From Aedes albopictus (lineage: Eukaryota > Arthropoda > Insecta > Diptera > Culicidae), in the NCBI RefSeq assembly GCF_035046485.1, contig NC_085137.1, forward strand, positions 443,056,334 to 443,120,333: 64,000 nucleotides of DNA, read 5' to 3'. The translations under genes and the position numbers were made by a program. The notes below the pieces were generated by a model. It did not search any database. It worked only from the letters and a program-made list of their open reading frames with translations, and was not told where the DNA came from. Of the stretch, positions 1-11,390 are shown in pieces. Positions within the stretch are counted from its first letter, which is position 1, and each line of letters starts with the position of its first letter.

Positions 1-917
1 GCGCTATACGTACATTGACGGAACAACAATAACGTTATATGACTTGAAGCGATATCTTATGCGATGCACCGTGAGCACTATTGCGACGTAATTCAGCATC
101 TTATGCGACTTAATAATACTCGAAAAAAAAACAGTTCTTGTCAGCTCGATATCGAACTAATGACTTTTGGATTGTTGAGCCACTCTTCATACTTAACACC
201 AAACGCTACTTATGAAACAAGCAGATTAATTATCATGATATTCTAACTCACCTCAGTGTTTGTTGGAATGCACTTGGTTCACCTGCGCTATGTGTGTTTG
301 GCAGAATATCTGGAGTTAAAAACGATGAAGCACCATTTCTCGCACAGTTTTCACTGTCCCTCTCTGGCTAGTACCTCCCATTGTTGATTACCAAGCCAAC
401 AAAACAAATAATGATGACTTTGTAACCATAATTACGGCTGTGCACTTTTTTGTAGCTTTTTGGCACTGCATCCACAGTCCAACAGAAACTCTTTCCATGT
501 TATCACATACAAAATCGCATTATGTCAACATAAACGCTTCTAGCTTAAGCGAGCTTGTTTGCACACTTTAACGAGTTTATTTATACTTTAATATGATATT
601 ATCCGTACACCAATGCGAGTTAAACAGACACAACAAGAAAAGTACCAATCGAAGTCGTTTAATCATCGCAGTACGCAATAATGCGAATTCATTTGACGCT
701 TTGCGAGTTAACTCGCATGCTTTTGCGACTAAGTAAAGTTCATCGTAACAAAACATCAGAATATCATCTACTACGATGTATTCATACCAAATAAAAGTTG
801 TTTTGTATTCTTATATGACTTTACCTGATACGTCGTAATAAGTTAAAAAAATAACATCATATGCGATGAATATTGTCCGTCCGCTGTACATATTTGCGAT
901 AGTGACTTAATATAGTA
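1..917. other. AT-rich sequence without a recognisable gene
   Basis: No convincing coding region. A word close to TTATGCGA recurs (about 58, 103 and again at 1136, beyond the SINE), and GCGAGTTAACTCGC-like words occur near 700. This suggests an old repeat that was split by the SINE at 918. I do not recognise the family. Confidence 0.4.
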
Positions 918-1115
918 TGGAGCGGACCTGGTGTGATGGTTAGAACACTTGACTATCACGCCGAGGACCTGGGATCGAATCCCACTCCCGACAAACTCGC
1001 AAAATGTGAGTTCTTCCTTCGGAAGGGAAGTAAAGCGTGGGTCCCGAGATGAACTAGCCTAGGGCTAAAAATCTCGTTAATACAGATAAAAAAAATATAC
1101 ATATATAGTACTTTA
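918..1115 (+). mobile_element. tRNA-derived SINE
   Basis: The head carries pol III promoter-like boxes: an A-box-like TGGTGTGATGGTTAG near 929 and a B-box-like GGGATCGAATCCC near 970. A tRNA-unrelated body follows, and it ends in an A-rich tail (GATAAAAAAAATATAC, about 1086-1101). Flanking words ATATAGTA before the head and after the tail may be the target-site duplication. It is an insertion, not a functional tRNA gene, because the arms do not form a complete cloverleaf. Confidence 0.75.
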
Positions 1116-1138
1116 TACGATGTACAGAGTGAAATCTT

Positions 1139-1430
1139 ATGCGACTCCTGGTTGTCTGGGCCATCTTCGGCCGCGTCCCACATTTGAAAGATCGTTCTGC
1201 AGTGCAGAATCTGCACCTGTTTCGCCCATCTTGCACACTGCCTTTCAGGTCTTCTTGTACCTTCCGGATCTCTTGCGAACACCAGCTTTGCAGGATTGTT
1301 GTCAGGTGTTCTCACAGCATGACATGCCCAACGTATTCTTCCAGCTTTTGCCAACTACCAGGGATTTATGTTTGCCGCAGAATGCAGTGAGCTCGTCCTC
1401 GTGCACGCAGACGCAGAGAAATAAATTGTA
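1139..1430 (-). pseudogene. 3' scrap of a non-LTR retrotransposon ORF2
   Basis: Minus-strand translation gives AGRIRWACHAVRTPDNNPAK followed by KLVFARDPEGTRR. This resembles the C-terminal tail of LINE reverse-transcriptase polyproteins (typical form R-WAGHV-RM). Only the tail is left and the frame is broken. The clade is uncertain; an RTE-like or related LINE is plausible. Confidence 0.5.
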
Positions 1431-1732
1431 AAGGTAAACATAATTAAATTCTAATTCAAATCAACCGATTTTTAGGTTTGCTATAGCGACAAACTGATTT
1501 CTAGTTTAACCTGAACTTTTCCATTGTTTGATAATACAAATATTATCATTTGTCGAAATTTTTGACAGTTTGTTAGATCCAACTAAGATTTGGTAGTTTC
1601 AACATAACATAATGGATTATTTTAAACGACTGCACTTTTGCCGCTAACAATGCCGTAATGTGATTGTGTTGGTGATGGCAGCTCCTGTGGTAGCTCGCAA
1701 AGTACACACATACATTTATTTGTTCAACATCA

Positions 1733-1984
1733 TTAAGGACAAACGTCTTGAATTCCCGCTTCAATAGTGCATTAGAACTTCAGACGCACAAATCTCAAGA
1801 AGCGAGCTTCAAACAACAATGCATTTTATTATTCTGTTCTTGCTCATTTGTAATAAGCTTAAAATGAGAAGCTCAGGTGCGCTGATTTTGTTTACGACGA
1901 GATTTGTGCCCTCAAAATCGTGAGTAGGTGCCGAAGTCGGCCATTGTGGTGGCCATTTTGGGATTCTGACAAGTCTGTCCTTAA
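1733..1984. mobile_element. MITE with TTAAGGACA termini
   Basis: The left end TTAAGGACAAACGTCTTGAA and the right end (reverse complement TTAAGGACAGACTTGTCAG) form imperfect terminal inverted repeats of about 24 bp around 250 bp with no open frame. TTAA at both ends would fit piggyBac-type target choice, which is inference. The same terminus recurs alone at 10983-11005. Confidence 0.5.
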
Positions 1985-2039
1985 GATAAGACATACTCAA
2001 CAATAGTACGCCACAATACTCGGTTTGTGGCTACCCGAC

Positions 2040-2290
2040 TAGATGGACATTACAAAATTATAACAAGCTGTGTTATTTTGTTACAATAAATTTTTATAAC
2101 AAGGGTTGTTATAAAACATGTACCGTTAGTAGTTAAAATTACAAAAAATCTATCAAAATTCCCACTGAAAAGAACAAAAATGTAATAACTTGTGTTATGA
2201 TCATAACAAAAATATTACAAAACATATTCCATGAAATATGATAGAATATAACAAAATATAACAAATTGTGTAATAATTCCTTTGGCACCA
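2040..2290. repeat. AT-rich repeat of ATAACAA-like words
   Basis: Words such as TATAACAA, GTGTTAT and TTACAAAA recur in both orientations. It could be a decayed short inverted-repeat element. No coding signal. Confidence 0.35.
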
Positions 2291-2400
2291 ATTAGGGTAA
2301 AAACCATTTTTTATACTCATTTTTGGGTAAATATTTTTAAGTGTGTTATTCTATTTTTAGAAAAAAGTAAGTAACATAAAAAATAGTTTCTAGAACGTTA

Positions 2401-2495
2401 TAAAATTCTTGGGTCTTAACGGGATTTGAACCAAGACACCTACCATCGGTAGAAATCTGGCGCCTCTGCCAATGAGGCCATCACGGCTCTTGAGG
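2401..2495 (-). mobile_element. tRNA-like SINE head
   Basis: The reverse complement contains TGGCCTCATTGGCAGAGG (A-box-like) and GGTTCAAATCCCG (B-box-like) at tRNA-like spacing. The acceptor arm does not pair well, so I read it as a SINE head or tRNA pseudogene rather than a tRNA gene. Confidence 0.5.
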
Positions 2496-2794
2496 AGAGC
2501 GGTGATAAAAGCTTCACTGGTTCTACGTATTGCCAGCTCCGTCTTTCAAATCCTTGTTTGTCAGACGTACACGAGAGGGGTAGTATGACATCACATAGAA
2601 CTCGTTGACACATAATAGACTTGATTTGTCGATGGAGATCTTGTTTTAATCGATCACAATTATATCATAGGTAGATATGATAACAACTTTAGATATAATT
2701 TAGTTATATTCAAAAATTTATTTTGTTTTAAGCAATGAAATGAAATCCATTACATAAGTGGTCATTAGCGTGGGACACAAAAAGACATTTTACT

Positions 2795-3595
2795 TCTGTA
2801 CACTTTTTGAGTTCCATTTTGGTCCCAAATCAACTGTGCAAAATTTCAGATCGATCGGAGAAACTATATTTTAGCGCCAGCCATTTTAAGTTTTCATACG
2901 ATTTAGTATGGGGGAAATAACTTTTTCAAAGAAAAATCGCCACAGGTTGCCCCTTAACCCCTAAAAATAAATCGATGAATGATTTCTGTTGGAAATTTTT
3001 CGGGGAACCAACCCTCTGAAGACCGCAAAGGGGCTGTCCATTAATTACGTAAGGGAATTTTTGCGATTTTTCGATACCCCCTCCCCCCCTTGTAAGATTT
3101 TTTGTATGGAAAGCCAAATATTTTTGTATGGTGCGTAAGATTTCTCCAACCCCCCCTCCCCCTATAAACCCTTACGTAATTAATGGACAGCCCCAAAGCG
3201 ATCTGAGGCACGTGGAAAAAGTTATTGACTGAAAACCGAATGGCATGCAAACGCTGTTTAACATGTAAGGAATAACAATAAATAATAAAATCTCGTTATT
3301 TTATCGATCGGATAAGGCCTAATAACTTTTTCCACGAACGTCGCATCGATTTACTGTCTTCGGAGGTCTGATTCCTAGTAAAGTATTCTACAGAAATCAT
3401 TCGTCAACTTATTTTTAGGGATCTAGAGATGACTCCTAGTGATTTTTCTTTGCAGGAGTAAAATTTCCTCATAGTAAATCGTATGAAAAACTAAGAATGG
3501 CGGGCGCTAAAATATAGTTTTTCCGATCGATCTGAAATTTTGCACAGTTGACATGGGACCAAAGTGGAACTCAAAAAGTATACAGGAACTTGAAT
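2795..3595. repeat. Fold-back repeat with about 230-bp arms
   Basis: A left arm (about 2805-3030 plus 3195-3225) and a right arm (about 3310-3590) are imperfect reverse complements. Both contain, for example, TGTGCAAAATTTCAGATCGA in opposite senses. The MITE at 3030-3194 interrupts the left arm. No coding capacity. Confidence 0.65.
3030..3194. mobile_element. MITE, GGGGCTGTCCATTAATTACG family, copy 1
   Basis: Near-perfect terminal inverted repeats (GGGGCTGTCCATTAATTACG and its complement) bound about 165 bp with C-rich subterminal blocks. A sister copy lies at 43088-43254. It sits inside one arm of the surrounding fold-back, so it is the later arrival. Confidence 0.85.
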
Positions 3596-3599
3596 TTTT

Positions 3600-4374
3600 C
3601 CATGTTTTGTATGTTCCCATATAAACCGTGTACCAGGCTAGTGGTCATCCATAGAGTATATCGTCACGTTTAGAGGAGGCAGAGAGGGTTGAAAATTTCC
3701 AATTTTAGCGTGACGTACTTAACCCTTCAGGAGGCGCGCCGTTGGAAAAAGTATAACACCACCAAAAAAGCTCGCTCGTCGAATACGGTGCCAGCACGGT
3801 GAAGTTTCAGGATCATGGCGCGCGTCCAGAAAGATTAATGGATGCTCCCTAAGGCCGAAACAAAATAGGCTGAATAAATTCCATAATTAACTGAGCATAG
3901 AGGGCGTTTTTTAATGATAATAATTATTTAATTCCACTTTTGCTCTCCACGTTCAATTACATGCACTACTCGGTATATTTTATTAATTTCGTTAAAGAGC
4001 AGTAGTACTGTTTCGGTATTTTATGTAATCGATCTCATGTTTTCGTGTGTAGAGAGAGATACGTCATTTGTGTAAAATTCAAGTCAAAAGTATTGCAAGT
4101 TCCATGTAACGGAAGAATTGTTCATCTGATCGGAAATAACAGCACATACAATATCCATCGTTTTAGCTATATTTCTTTGATCTTACTAAGAGTTAACCGA
4201 AAGAGATTTTTCAAAATACTCATAAAAATTGCTATTAGAAAAGCTTTTTTAATAATGTTTGCTTCATGTTTCATTTTGTCAACAAAATACCCGAGTTTCC
4301 TTCAAAATTATACACTGTTAAAAATACGTATTTTGTGAATTGGAGTGTTTGTGTAAAAATATGTTTTTTTTTTT
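3600..4374. other. Unassigned sequence
   Basis: No gene recognised. A word TCACGTTTAGAGGAGGCAG near 3664 and GCGTGACGTA near 3710 hint at the end of another dispersed repeat. The rest is AT-rich. Confidence 0.35.
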
Positions 4375-4604
4375 ATATAGCGCATTTAGTTCACCACTGG
4401 ACAATCGCACTAGTTTTCACGAGTGCGAAAACGCTAATAAAAGTGCGCGATTGCATCAAATCAAAGATCACTTGTTCACCATAGATTGAAGAAATAGTGC
4501 GCCGAAGACATCAACCTGATTTGATGCAATCGCGCACTTTTATTCACGTTTTCGCACTTATGAAGTCGCAGTTCGCAGTCCAGTGGTGAACTAAATGCGG
4601 TATA
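4375..4604. mobile_element. MITE with TATAGCGCATTTAGTTCACC termini
   Basis: The left end TATAGCGCATTTAGTTCACC and the right-end complement TATACCGCATTTAGTTCACC are nearly identical over 27 bp. Pairing continues inward through GTGCGCGATTGCATCAAAT at about 4443-4461 and its complement near 4518-4536. A TA dinucleotide flanks each side, as for Tc1/mariner-type insertions (inference). Confidence 0.75.
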
Positions 4605-4660
4605 AGTAAAACAAGTTTTTTCGGTGTTTATTTTTTCACAAAGTCCATTTGTTTTCTTTG

Positions 4661-5562
4661 AGGTACACCGGGGCAAGATGAAACAGCGCACAGTGGGAAA
4701 AAATAGATATAAAACGCGAATAAATTCAATATCTCTGCTCGGAGTGGATAGATTCGAATGAATTTTTGACACAAACTGCAAAAATCGCTACAGTTTCAGA
4801 TAAAAAGAGTGCCATTCGCCGCACGATGCTGGAAATCAGTGTATTAAGCTCGTTTTATCCCGCGCTCTTTTTTCCACACCTTTTTGAGAAAATCCTCATC
4901 TATTCCCGACTAGCGTGCAAAATAAATGACTTATTTAACTCGTATTTGTGTAGAAACTTTCATTGTATCGGAAATTTGACATAAGATTGCTCCTTCTCTT
5001 GTCGATTGCATTCCACTTCGGGCGGAGATGCATGTGAAAATTTAAAGAAATAGAGGATATCGGGGTTATTTGAAAATATTTCAATTTTTAAGGCCGTGCG
5101 GTGAGCCAAACTAGCTCCATTCGATACTACGGAAGTTTTAACACAAACACGAATCAAATAAATAATTTATTTTGCACTTCAGGATTTTTCCAAAAAGGTG
5201 AAAAAGAGAGAGAATGGGGTAAAACGGGCCCGATACACTGATTTCCAGCATCGTGCGGTGAATGACTCCCTCCTTATCCGAAACTGTAGAGTTTTTTGCA
5301 GTTTGTGTCAAAATTTCATTCAAATCCATCCACTCCGAGCAGAGGTATTGAATTTATTCGCGTTTTATACCTATTTTTTCCCATTGTGCAGCGGGTTAAC
5401 ATGATGTTTTCTAATGATGATAAACAGTTTGATCGCCATAGAATATAGGTTTTGATTCAAACAAACTTTCGGCGAAGGATAAATTTCAAAATTCTATTGA
5501 AATCTATATCAAACTTTGCGTTTCATCTTGTCCCACCCGTTTCAACTTGCCCCGGTGTACCT
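4661..5562. mobile_element. Inverted-repeat element with GGTACACCGGGGCAAG ends
   Basis: Terminal words AGGTACACCGGGGCAAG and CTTGCCCCGGTGTACCT face each other. Longer inner arms (about 4690-4960 against 5130-5400) are imperfect complements, sharing TGATTTCCAGCATCGTGCGG and its reverse. The open frames inside are by-products of the inverted repeat. No transposase seen. Confidence 0.75.
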
Positions 5563-5730
5563 TACCATATTTGTTCAGACACTTTTTCTCTAATACGAAC
5601 GGTTTCCGTATAACAGATTTTCAAGAACTTTCATGTCAAAAACATTCGTTCTTCTCAAAAGTAACTCTCGAAACCAAACGATATTTTCTCACGTAAAATC
5701 ACTTATTCGAGAGTTCGAAGATACGCTGCT

Positions 5731-6074
5731 GCCACCTGGAAAAGTTTACTGTATGCGTGAAGGACCGATTTTTTAGCATGGGGAAGCATAGGAAGTCGGT
5801 TTTCAAATGCTTCTAAAAAAATCAAAACAATATTTAATTAAAAGCGGGTTAGTGTACGTGATGAGAAATTCAATTAGCAAACTTTTTAGCATATAATTTT
5901 ATTTAATTTTTTTCCCAGATTAGGTACTGATTGTGTAGAAAACGAAGATCTTAACCCGTACATCAATCCGTTTTTAATTAAATAATGTTATGAATATTTT
6001 AGAAGCATTCTAAAGTTGACTTCCTATGCTTCCCCATGTTAAAATAATTCACGCACATGATCAACTGTGGCAAT
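5731..6074. mobile_element. Short inverted-repeat element (MITE-like)
   Basis: The word AGCATGGGGAAGCATAGGAA near 5776 is matched by TTCCTATGCTTCCCCATGTT near 6021. Pairing continues outward (GCCAC..., GCGTGAA) to about 5731 and 6074, and inward through TTAATTAAAAGCGGGTTAGT-like words. No coding capacity. Confidence 0.65.
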
Positions 6075-6388
6075 TTGCTTCGTAGTCCCCAATACTGTTA
6101 TTTTTGAATACGTTAGCTACGTTTTGCCTGAAACCGAGGTATTAAAGTTTTGTCGTTTACGGATTTCGCGCAGATTTGCTATATAGTGGGTTCACTTCTA
6201 CACGACTTTCTCTACCCTGCTTTTCCATAGTTTCGAAGTTACGCGAAGTTCATTAGAGAAGATTTTTCTTTCATGTTAGCCTTTTTCTCCACCGGCCCTC
6301 CAATTTCTACCAGAGAACACTACAAAAGCTGCCACATTACAAAAAAAAAACTGTAGGTTGCGATTCTGATAACAGTCAGCACGAGCTA

Positions 6389-7141
6389 GTGAAGCGGTAC
6401 TTCACGGTGGAAAATGTAGGCGTTTCGATGGATCGAAGTCCTGAATCAGACGAAGGTAAGCGGACAAGAACTCTACAGGAGAAAATAACGAGGCGAGTCG
6501 AAGGCGGGTTCGAGACCGGGCTTCTGTGGCGCTACGAACACGTAGAGTTTCCCGATAACTACGCCATGGCTGCACGACGGTTACGCTGCTTGGAAAAGCG
6601 CTTCATTGCTCATCCAGCCTTATTCGAGAACATCCAGCGTCAGATAGCGCAGTATCAGCAGAAGGGCTACATCCACGAGGCGGCAGAGGAGGAGCTGGTG
6701 ACGGCCGATTCAAGACGGTTGTGGTGCATTCTTGGCGGAACAGTGCGGAACCCGAAAAAGCCGAACAAGATTCGAATCGTGAGGGACGCAGCGGCAACGG
6801 TGGATGGTGTTTCCCTGAACAGCATGTTGCTGAGAGGGCCGGATCTGTTTCAACCATTGCCGGATTTTCTCTGCGGATTTCGGCAGCGAAAAGTAGCAGT
6901 GGTGGGAGCTATCATGCAAATGTTCCATCAACTGAAGATCCGCCTAGAAGACCGATACAGTCAGCCCGGTGATCCCGGGCATTCTCCAAAGACATTCGTT
7001 ATCGACGTAGCGACATTCGGCTCCACCAGCTCCCCATACTTGGCGCAATACGTGAAAAACGTGAACGCAGAGGAATACCCAAGAGCATCAGAGGCGATTG
7101 TGCGCCGACATTACGCCGACGATTACACCGTTCAACACTAA
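6389..7141 (+). pseudogene. BEL/Pao reverse transcriptase fragment
   Basis: The 250-residue open frame contains FETGLLWRYEHVEFPDNY, the NPKKPNKIRIVRDAAATVDG stretch, GVSLNSMLLRGPDLFQPLPD, a motif-A region where the usual aspartate context has become AVVGAIMQMFHQLKI, and the catalytic box as HYADDY instead of the usual HYVDDY. The frame stops where the MITE target site begins. The motif-A aspartate appears lost (D to G or A context), so it would be inactive. Confidence 0.85.
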
Positions 7142-7146
7142 ATTTT

Positions 7147-7531
7147 GTTATGGGATGAGAAAAAAAATAACGGGGGTTTGGGACCATAGAAGTGACATAT
7201 TGAAAGAATTTTTGAAAAATTTTGGACCGAGCCTTCACAGTTCAAAACCGAAGTTTGTATGGAGAACTGGAGGTGTTCAATTGATATGTACATATGAACG
7301 CACTGTGCATATATTTAGGCGTTAGACAATAACGAAACTAACTAAAATACCGAAAACGCCTAAAAATACGCACGGCACGTTCTACTGCACATATCAATTG
7401 AACACCCCAAGTTCTCCATACAAACTTCGGTTTTAAACTGTGAAGGCCCGGTCCAATATTTTTCAAAAATTCTTTTACTATGACACTTCTAGGGTTCCAA
7501 ACCCCTGTTATTTTTTGTCTCATCCCATAAC
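7147..7531. mobile_element. Long-TIR MITE inside BEL/Pao pol
   Basis: Arms of about 180 bp begin GTTATGGGATGAGA and end TCTCATCCCATAAC. They are flanked by ACTAAATTTT (7137-7146) and ACCAAATTTT (7532-7541), a likely 9-10 bp target-site duplication with one change. Duplications of that size suggest Mutator-like mobilisation. It lies just past the YADD box, and pol homology resumes at about 7575. Confidence 0.8.
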
Positions 7532-7545
7532 ACCAAATTTTGTAA

Positions 7546-9560
7546 AATTTTGTCGAGCAGTGTTATCCGCAGAGCTTCGACAGCGAGAAAGAAGCGTGTC
7601 AGGTTGTAGAAGAGGTCAAATTAGTGCATCGACGTGGCAGATTCATCATTCGCAACTGGCTCTCGAACTCGTCGACAGTTCTCAGACGGGTCGGGGAAAC
7701 CGAGGTCGCATCAATGAAGATCGCCAGCGAAAGCTCTCAGATAGAACCATAGGATAAACTACGGATTTTTACCAGGAGGTGCACTACAAACAAATATTCA
7801 TTAGTTCATCCATTCATCATTCATCGTTCCATATCTCACAGCACCGCATTTAAATTCTTGGGGGTGCCTGGCACCCCCGGTACTCCCAGTAGTTTCGCCT
7901 AAGGATAGAACGTGTGCTGGGCAGTGGGCATGCAGTGGAAGGCAATTGAGGACGTACTCGTGTTCTCCAGTGAAATCGACGTGGAGACAGTCATCCCGAC
8001 CAAGCGAAGCATGCTGCGGTGTGTGATGAGCCAGTTTGATCCGCTGGGGCTTCTCTCCCACTTCCTCATCCATGGTCGCGTTATTATCCATGATATCTGG
8101 CGTACGAAAGCTGGATGGGACGACACGGTGGATGAGCAGATCCTGCTGCGATGGCGTTTTTGGACCGCAAAATTCAAGGAGCCACGAGCCAAGGAGCCTA
8201 TTGGCTGGGCGTGACAGCGTCTGACATTGAAGATCTGCAGCTCCACGTTTTCGTCGATGGCAGCGAGACTGCCTATGCGTGCGTCGCCTATTTTAGGGCC
8301 ACTATTCAAAGGAAGTATTATTGAGCACGAGTCGCAATAAAAACAAACGTTGCACCGATAAAAGCTCTACAGGGTGGATTGATAGGCTGCAGGCTTATGA
8401 CAACTCTTTGTAACAGTCACAGCCTGCCTATATCGCAGCGAGTGTTTTGGATCGACTCGAAGACCGTGTCCGCCTGGATCCATTCCGACCACCGACAGTT
8501 TGTCGCCTGAAGAATAGGAAAGATTCTCTCCAAGTCCAATGCCATAGAGTGGCGGTACGTTCCATCGGAGGCCAATGTTGCGGACGATGGCACAAAGTGG
8601 GCCAGTGGACCGAATCTGAAAACCGACAGCCGTTGGTTTAGAGGACCGGATTACCTGTGGAAGTCTGAGGAGCTGTGGCCACGTCAGACTGAACCCGAAG
8701 CAACAAAAGTCGAGATCAGGCCGTGCAACGTTCACCTTACGGTGGAACATTACTAAGTCATCGAATGGAGCCGCTTTTCTAAATTCGAAAGGCTTAGGCG
8801 GACTGTCGCCTACATATATCATCGCTTCGTAGACAACTGCCGGCGAATGGTCACAAAACAGCCGTTACAGAAATCGAACATCACCAACGAGGAACTCAAC
8901 AAAGCTGAAAACGCACTGTGGGCCAGCCACGAGTTACAGCAGTAGAACAGAGAGATAAATCAGGAACTGTCAGCCGTCTTCACCAACGCAATCACCAAGG
9001 GGGTGTTCAACCCGCCGTCAGCCCCTCACATGGGTGGATCGTGGGAGAGGCTTGTCAGGTCAATGTAGATAGCTTTATCCAGCCTCTCCACCACCAGACA
9101 TCTCGATGACGAGACTCTTCTCACGTTGATGATCAAAGCGGAAGGAATAGTCAATTCCACACCACTGACGTTCGTACCGCTGGAGTCAGAATCTCAGGCA
9201 GCCCTTACTCCAAACCACTTTTTGCTGCTGAGCTCGCAAGGAGAGTCCCTAAGGACGAACTGGCGATTGACGGCGAACCTGGTGAATCAAGTCTGGCAGC
9301 GTTGGGTGCGGGAGTACCTCCCGACTATCGCTGGACGTACTAAGTGGTACAGAGATGCCAAGGTGCCGAAAGTCGGAGATCTAGCTGTCCTCGTTGATCC
9401 ATCGGTCCGGAACGGGGCGGATTCTTTCCGCTATTACAGGATAAGACGGACGTTGCAGACAATTTCTTGTGATAACCAATGGAGGAGTGCTCCAGCGGCC
9501 TGTAACGAAGGTTGCTATCCTGGACGTCAAGGCAGCGGATGAAGAAGAAGCTATGGGTAA
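7546..9560 (+). pseudogene. BEL/Pao RNase H and integrase remnants
   Basis: In-frame pieces include SFDSEKEACQVVEEVKLVHR (about 7575-7634), RNWLSNSSTVLRRVGETEVA (about 7651-7710), SKTVSAWIHSDHRQ (about 8460-8500), WFRGPDYLWKSEELWP (about 8634-8682), GIVNSTPLTFVPLESES (about 9136-9190) and VWQRWVREYLPTI (about 9294-9331). Stops and shifts separate them. About 7862-7905 carries a GGGGGTGCCTGGCACCCCCG scrap like the hAT-like element at 11543. Non-functional. Confidence 0.75.
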
Positions 9561-9587
9561 CGCATAAACCTGCATTACGGGTTGGGA

Positions 9588-9885
9588 GATGTTGAGGGCA
9601 ACGCTACGTTACTGTCCCCTAATAGCGCGCAGCCCTTTGACTCGTCACTAACACATACCAACCAGAGAAGTTGTTTATAGAGAAACGCGAAGAGGATTTT
9701 GGTTATGTTTATTTACATCTCCGGGAGAAAACCAGATTTACTGTACAGCGCACTACTTCCGACGTTATGTTTAACGCATAGGAAAGGCAGCGGAAGTCGA
9801 TGAAGTTTTTTCGGAAATCAATTTAGTGCTAAACGCACAATAACAAAAATCGCCGCAGTTTGATGTGTCGCATGATGTTGCTTGG
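9588..9885 (+). repeat. Candidate 3' LTR start of the BEL/Pao relic
   Basis: TGTTGAGGGCAACGCTACG begins just after the integrase remnant. LTRs characteristically start with TG, and this position is right for a 3' LTR. The end is unclear because an unrelated dispersed repeat begins near 9890, and no second copy is present upstream to confirm it. Confidence 0.45.
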
Positions 9886-9889
9886 TTCA

Positions 9890-10255
9890 GTGTTGTATAC
9901 GGCCAGTTTTATCGGTGCTGGTACGGATCACTGAAATGGTTATAACTCCTGAACGCCTTGACCGATCCGTACCATTTTCAATAGCAAACGATGCGGTGAA
10001 ATTCCGGTTCGATACGAGCTGTAATCCAAAAAATCGGCCGATGGGATGTGCTTTGAAAGTGAGTGAACATTTTTTGCGCACAGACATACATACATACACA
10101 CATACATACACACATACAGACATCATCTCTATTCGTCGTACTGAGTTGATTGGTATATGTGACTTGACCCTCCGAGCCTTCTATCAAAAATTCGCTTTTT
10201 GAGTGAACATATAGCCTTTCAGTACACTTCGGAGTACGAGAAAGGCAAAAGGGAC
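9890..10255 (+). repeat. Dispersed repeat with a CATA/CACA microsatellite
   Basis: It carries the motif run ACCGATCC, CATTTTCAATAG, a (CATA)n/(CACA)n tract at about 10081-10120, then AGACATCATCTCTATTCGTC, GATTGGTATATGTGACTTGA and CCTTTCAGTACAC. The same motifs in the same order occur in reverse orientation at 58560-58835. The family is not identified. Confidence 0.65.
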
Positions 10256-10974
10256 CATCAAACCATTATTTAGGTGAAACGGTCATTTATAATGTATAAC
10301 GATACAAATAATCGATTGTATATGCTACGTTGATATATATTGAACGAATTGATCAACCCTTTGAAATTTATAAACTGTAGAAACAATGTTTACAGAGCAA
10401 ATGTTCTGATACGTTATGTATTTTTTTTTATTCGATGTTTTTCGCCTCTTGACAAGCAATAATGGGTTTGTTTCAAAAACAATTTCAACTAAATGAAGGG
10501 GAAAATATTTCGCCATACAATTAATATTATTATCAAAAATATTGTCGTCGTTTGAGTCCCAAAGACATCGAACAGATTTGAACCATATTTTGAATTAAAA
10601 AAAAATCTTGTTCAAAAGTTTCCAAAGTAGCCCCGCATTTCAAAAGTAGCCCCGCACGACGGTACTTGTCAAGAAGGCAGAGTCAGTCAGAAATATAAAC
10701 TGTTTAGTTTGTGAATTCAGACAGGCAAACCGTCATTCTGTATTGTAACCGTAGAATTAAAACGAGGAGACGAAATGTAAATCCGAACAAATGTATTTAT
10801 GTATTTGCATTGAATCGTATGTTGAACTATATTAAAACAGCTTTGACCTCGCTTACTCGTATAACCACAAACACAGCGTGCTACAGAGAACTCCGAAATT
10901 TAATCCGAAACAATCCAACAGGAGGAGAACGTGCCTATGGAGCCCACCTACTGATACCTGATACTGCACTGTTG
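10256..10974. other. AT-rich unassigned sequence
   Basis: No gene recognised. A short duplicated word AAAGTAGCCCCGCA occurs twice near 10622-10655. The remainder is low complexity or unknown. Confidence 0.4.
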
Positions 10975-11390
10975 AACCGGGATTTTAAGACGTTTGTCCT
11001 TAACTGGACTCCAGCACTCCTCTAGAGGGATCACATCGCGCACACCTACTTCAGGAGATTCTGCGTGTATGCAGAGGCGACATCCGATTGCGGTTGCTTC
11101 AGTCGCTCTGTAGGTTGTACCGTGGCGGTCGTCGGTACCATACATTGTTGATGACGGGAAGTTTTGAGTGCAGTTTCACCATCACCAAGTAATGATCAGC
11201 ATCGATATTAACGCCACTACCGGTCGATTTGCAATTCCGTCTAGTGTGGTGATCTCCAGGTGTAACTATAAGGGGGCAGCGTAGATCGTTGACTTTAGTT
11301 ATACATATGAAGTTGTGTAATAAAATATCAAATATTGGTATCAATATACGATTCCTCATGTCGATGCAAAATGTTAAGAAGCTTTAGAAG
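10975..11390 (-). pseudogene. LINE endonuclease fragment next to a MITE end
   Basis: Minus-strand translation gives GVNIDADHYLVMVKLHSKL (with DADH matching the SDH-type motif of AP endonuclease-like LINE domains) and VWYRRPPRYNLQ, typical of the end of that domain. Only a piece is left. The segment 10983-11005 is a lone terminus of the TTAAGGACA MITE family seen at 1733-1984. Confidence 0.55.

Larger units (their letters stand above)
6380..9587 (+). mobile_element. Decayed BEL/Pao LTR retrotransposon, pol region
   Basis: The order of recognisable pieces is reverse transcriptase (6389-7141), a pol continuation (7560-7755), an RNase H segment with VFVDGSETAYACVAYF (about 8240-8300), the RNase H/integrase link (VPSEANVADDGTKWASGP, about 8558-8615), and an integrase-like segment with FNPPSAPHMGGSWERLV (about 9005-9058) and ALTPNHFLL (about 9200-9230). 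These match the BEL/Pao pattern. Many stops and frameshifts and a nested MITE show it is dead. No gag, protease or 5' LTR is visible upstream. Confidence 0.85.

Noticed and set aside
918..1000. Functional tRNA genes at the pol III-like boxes
   Set aside because: All tRNA-like heads here continue into SINE bodies with A-rich or repeat tails, and arms are imperfect.
4045..5404. Several 60-100 codon frames in 4045-5404
   Set aside because: They coincide with inverted-repeat arms and have no domain signature.
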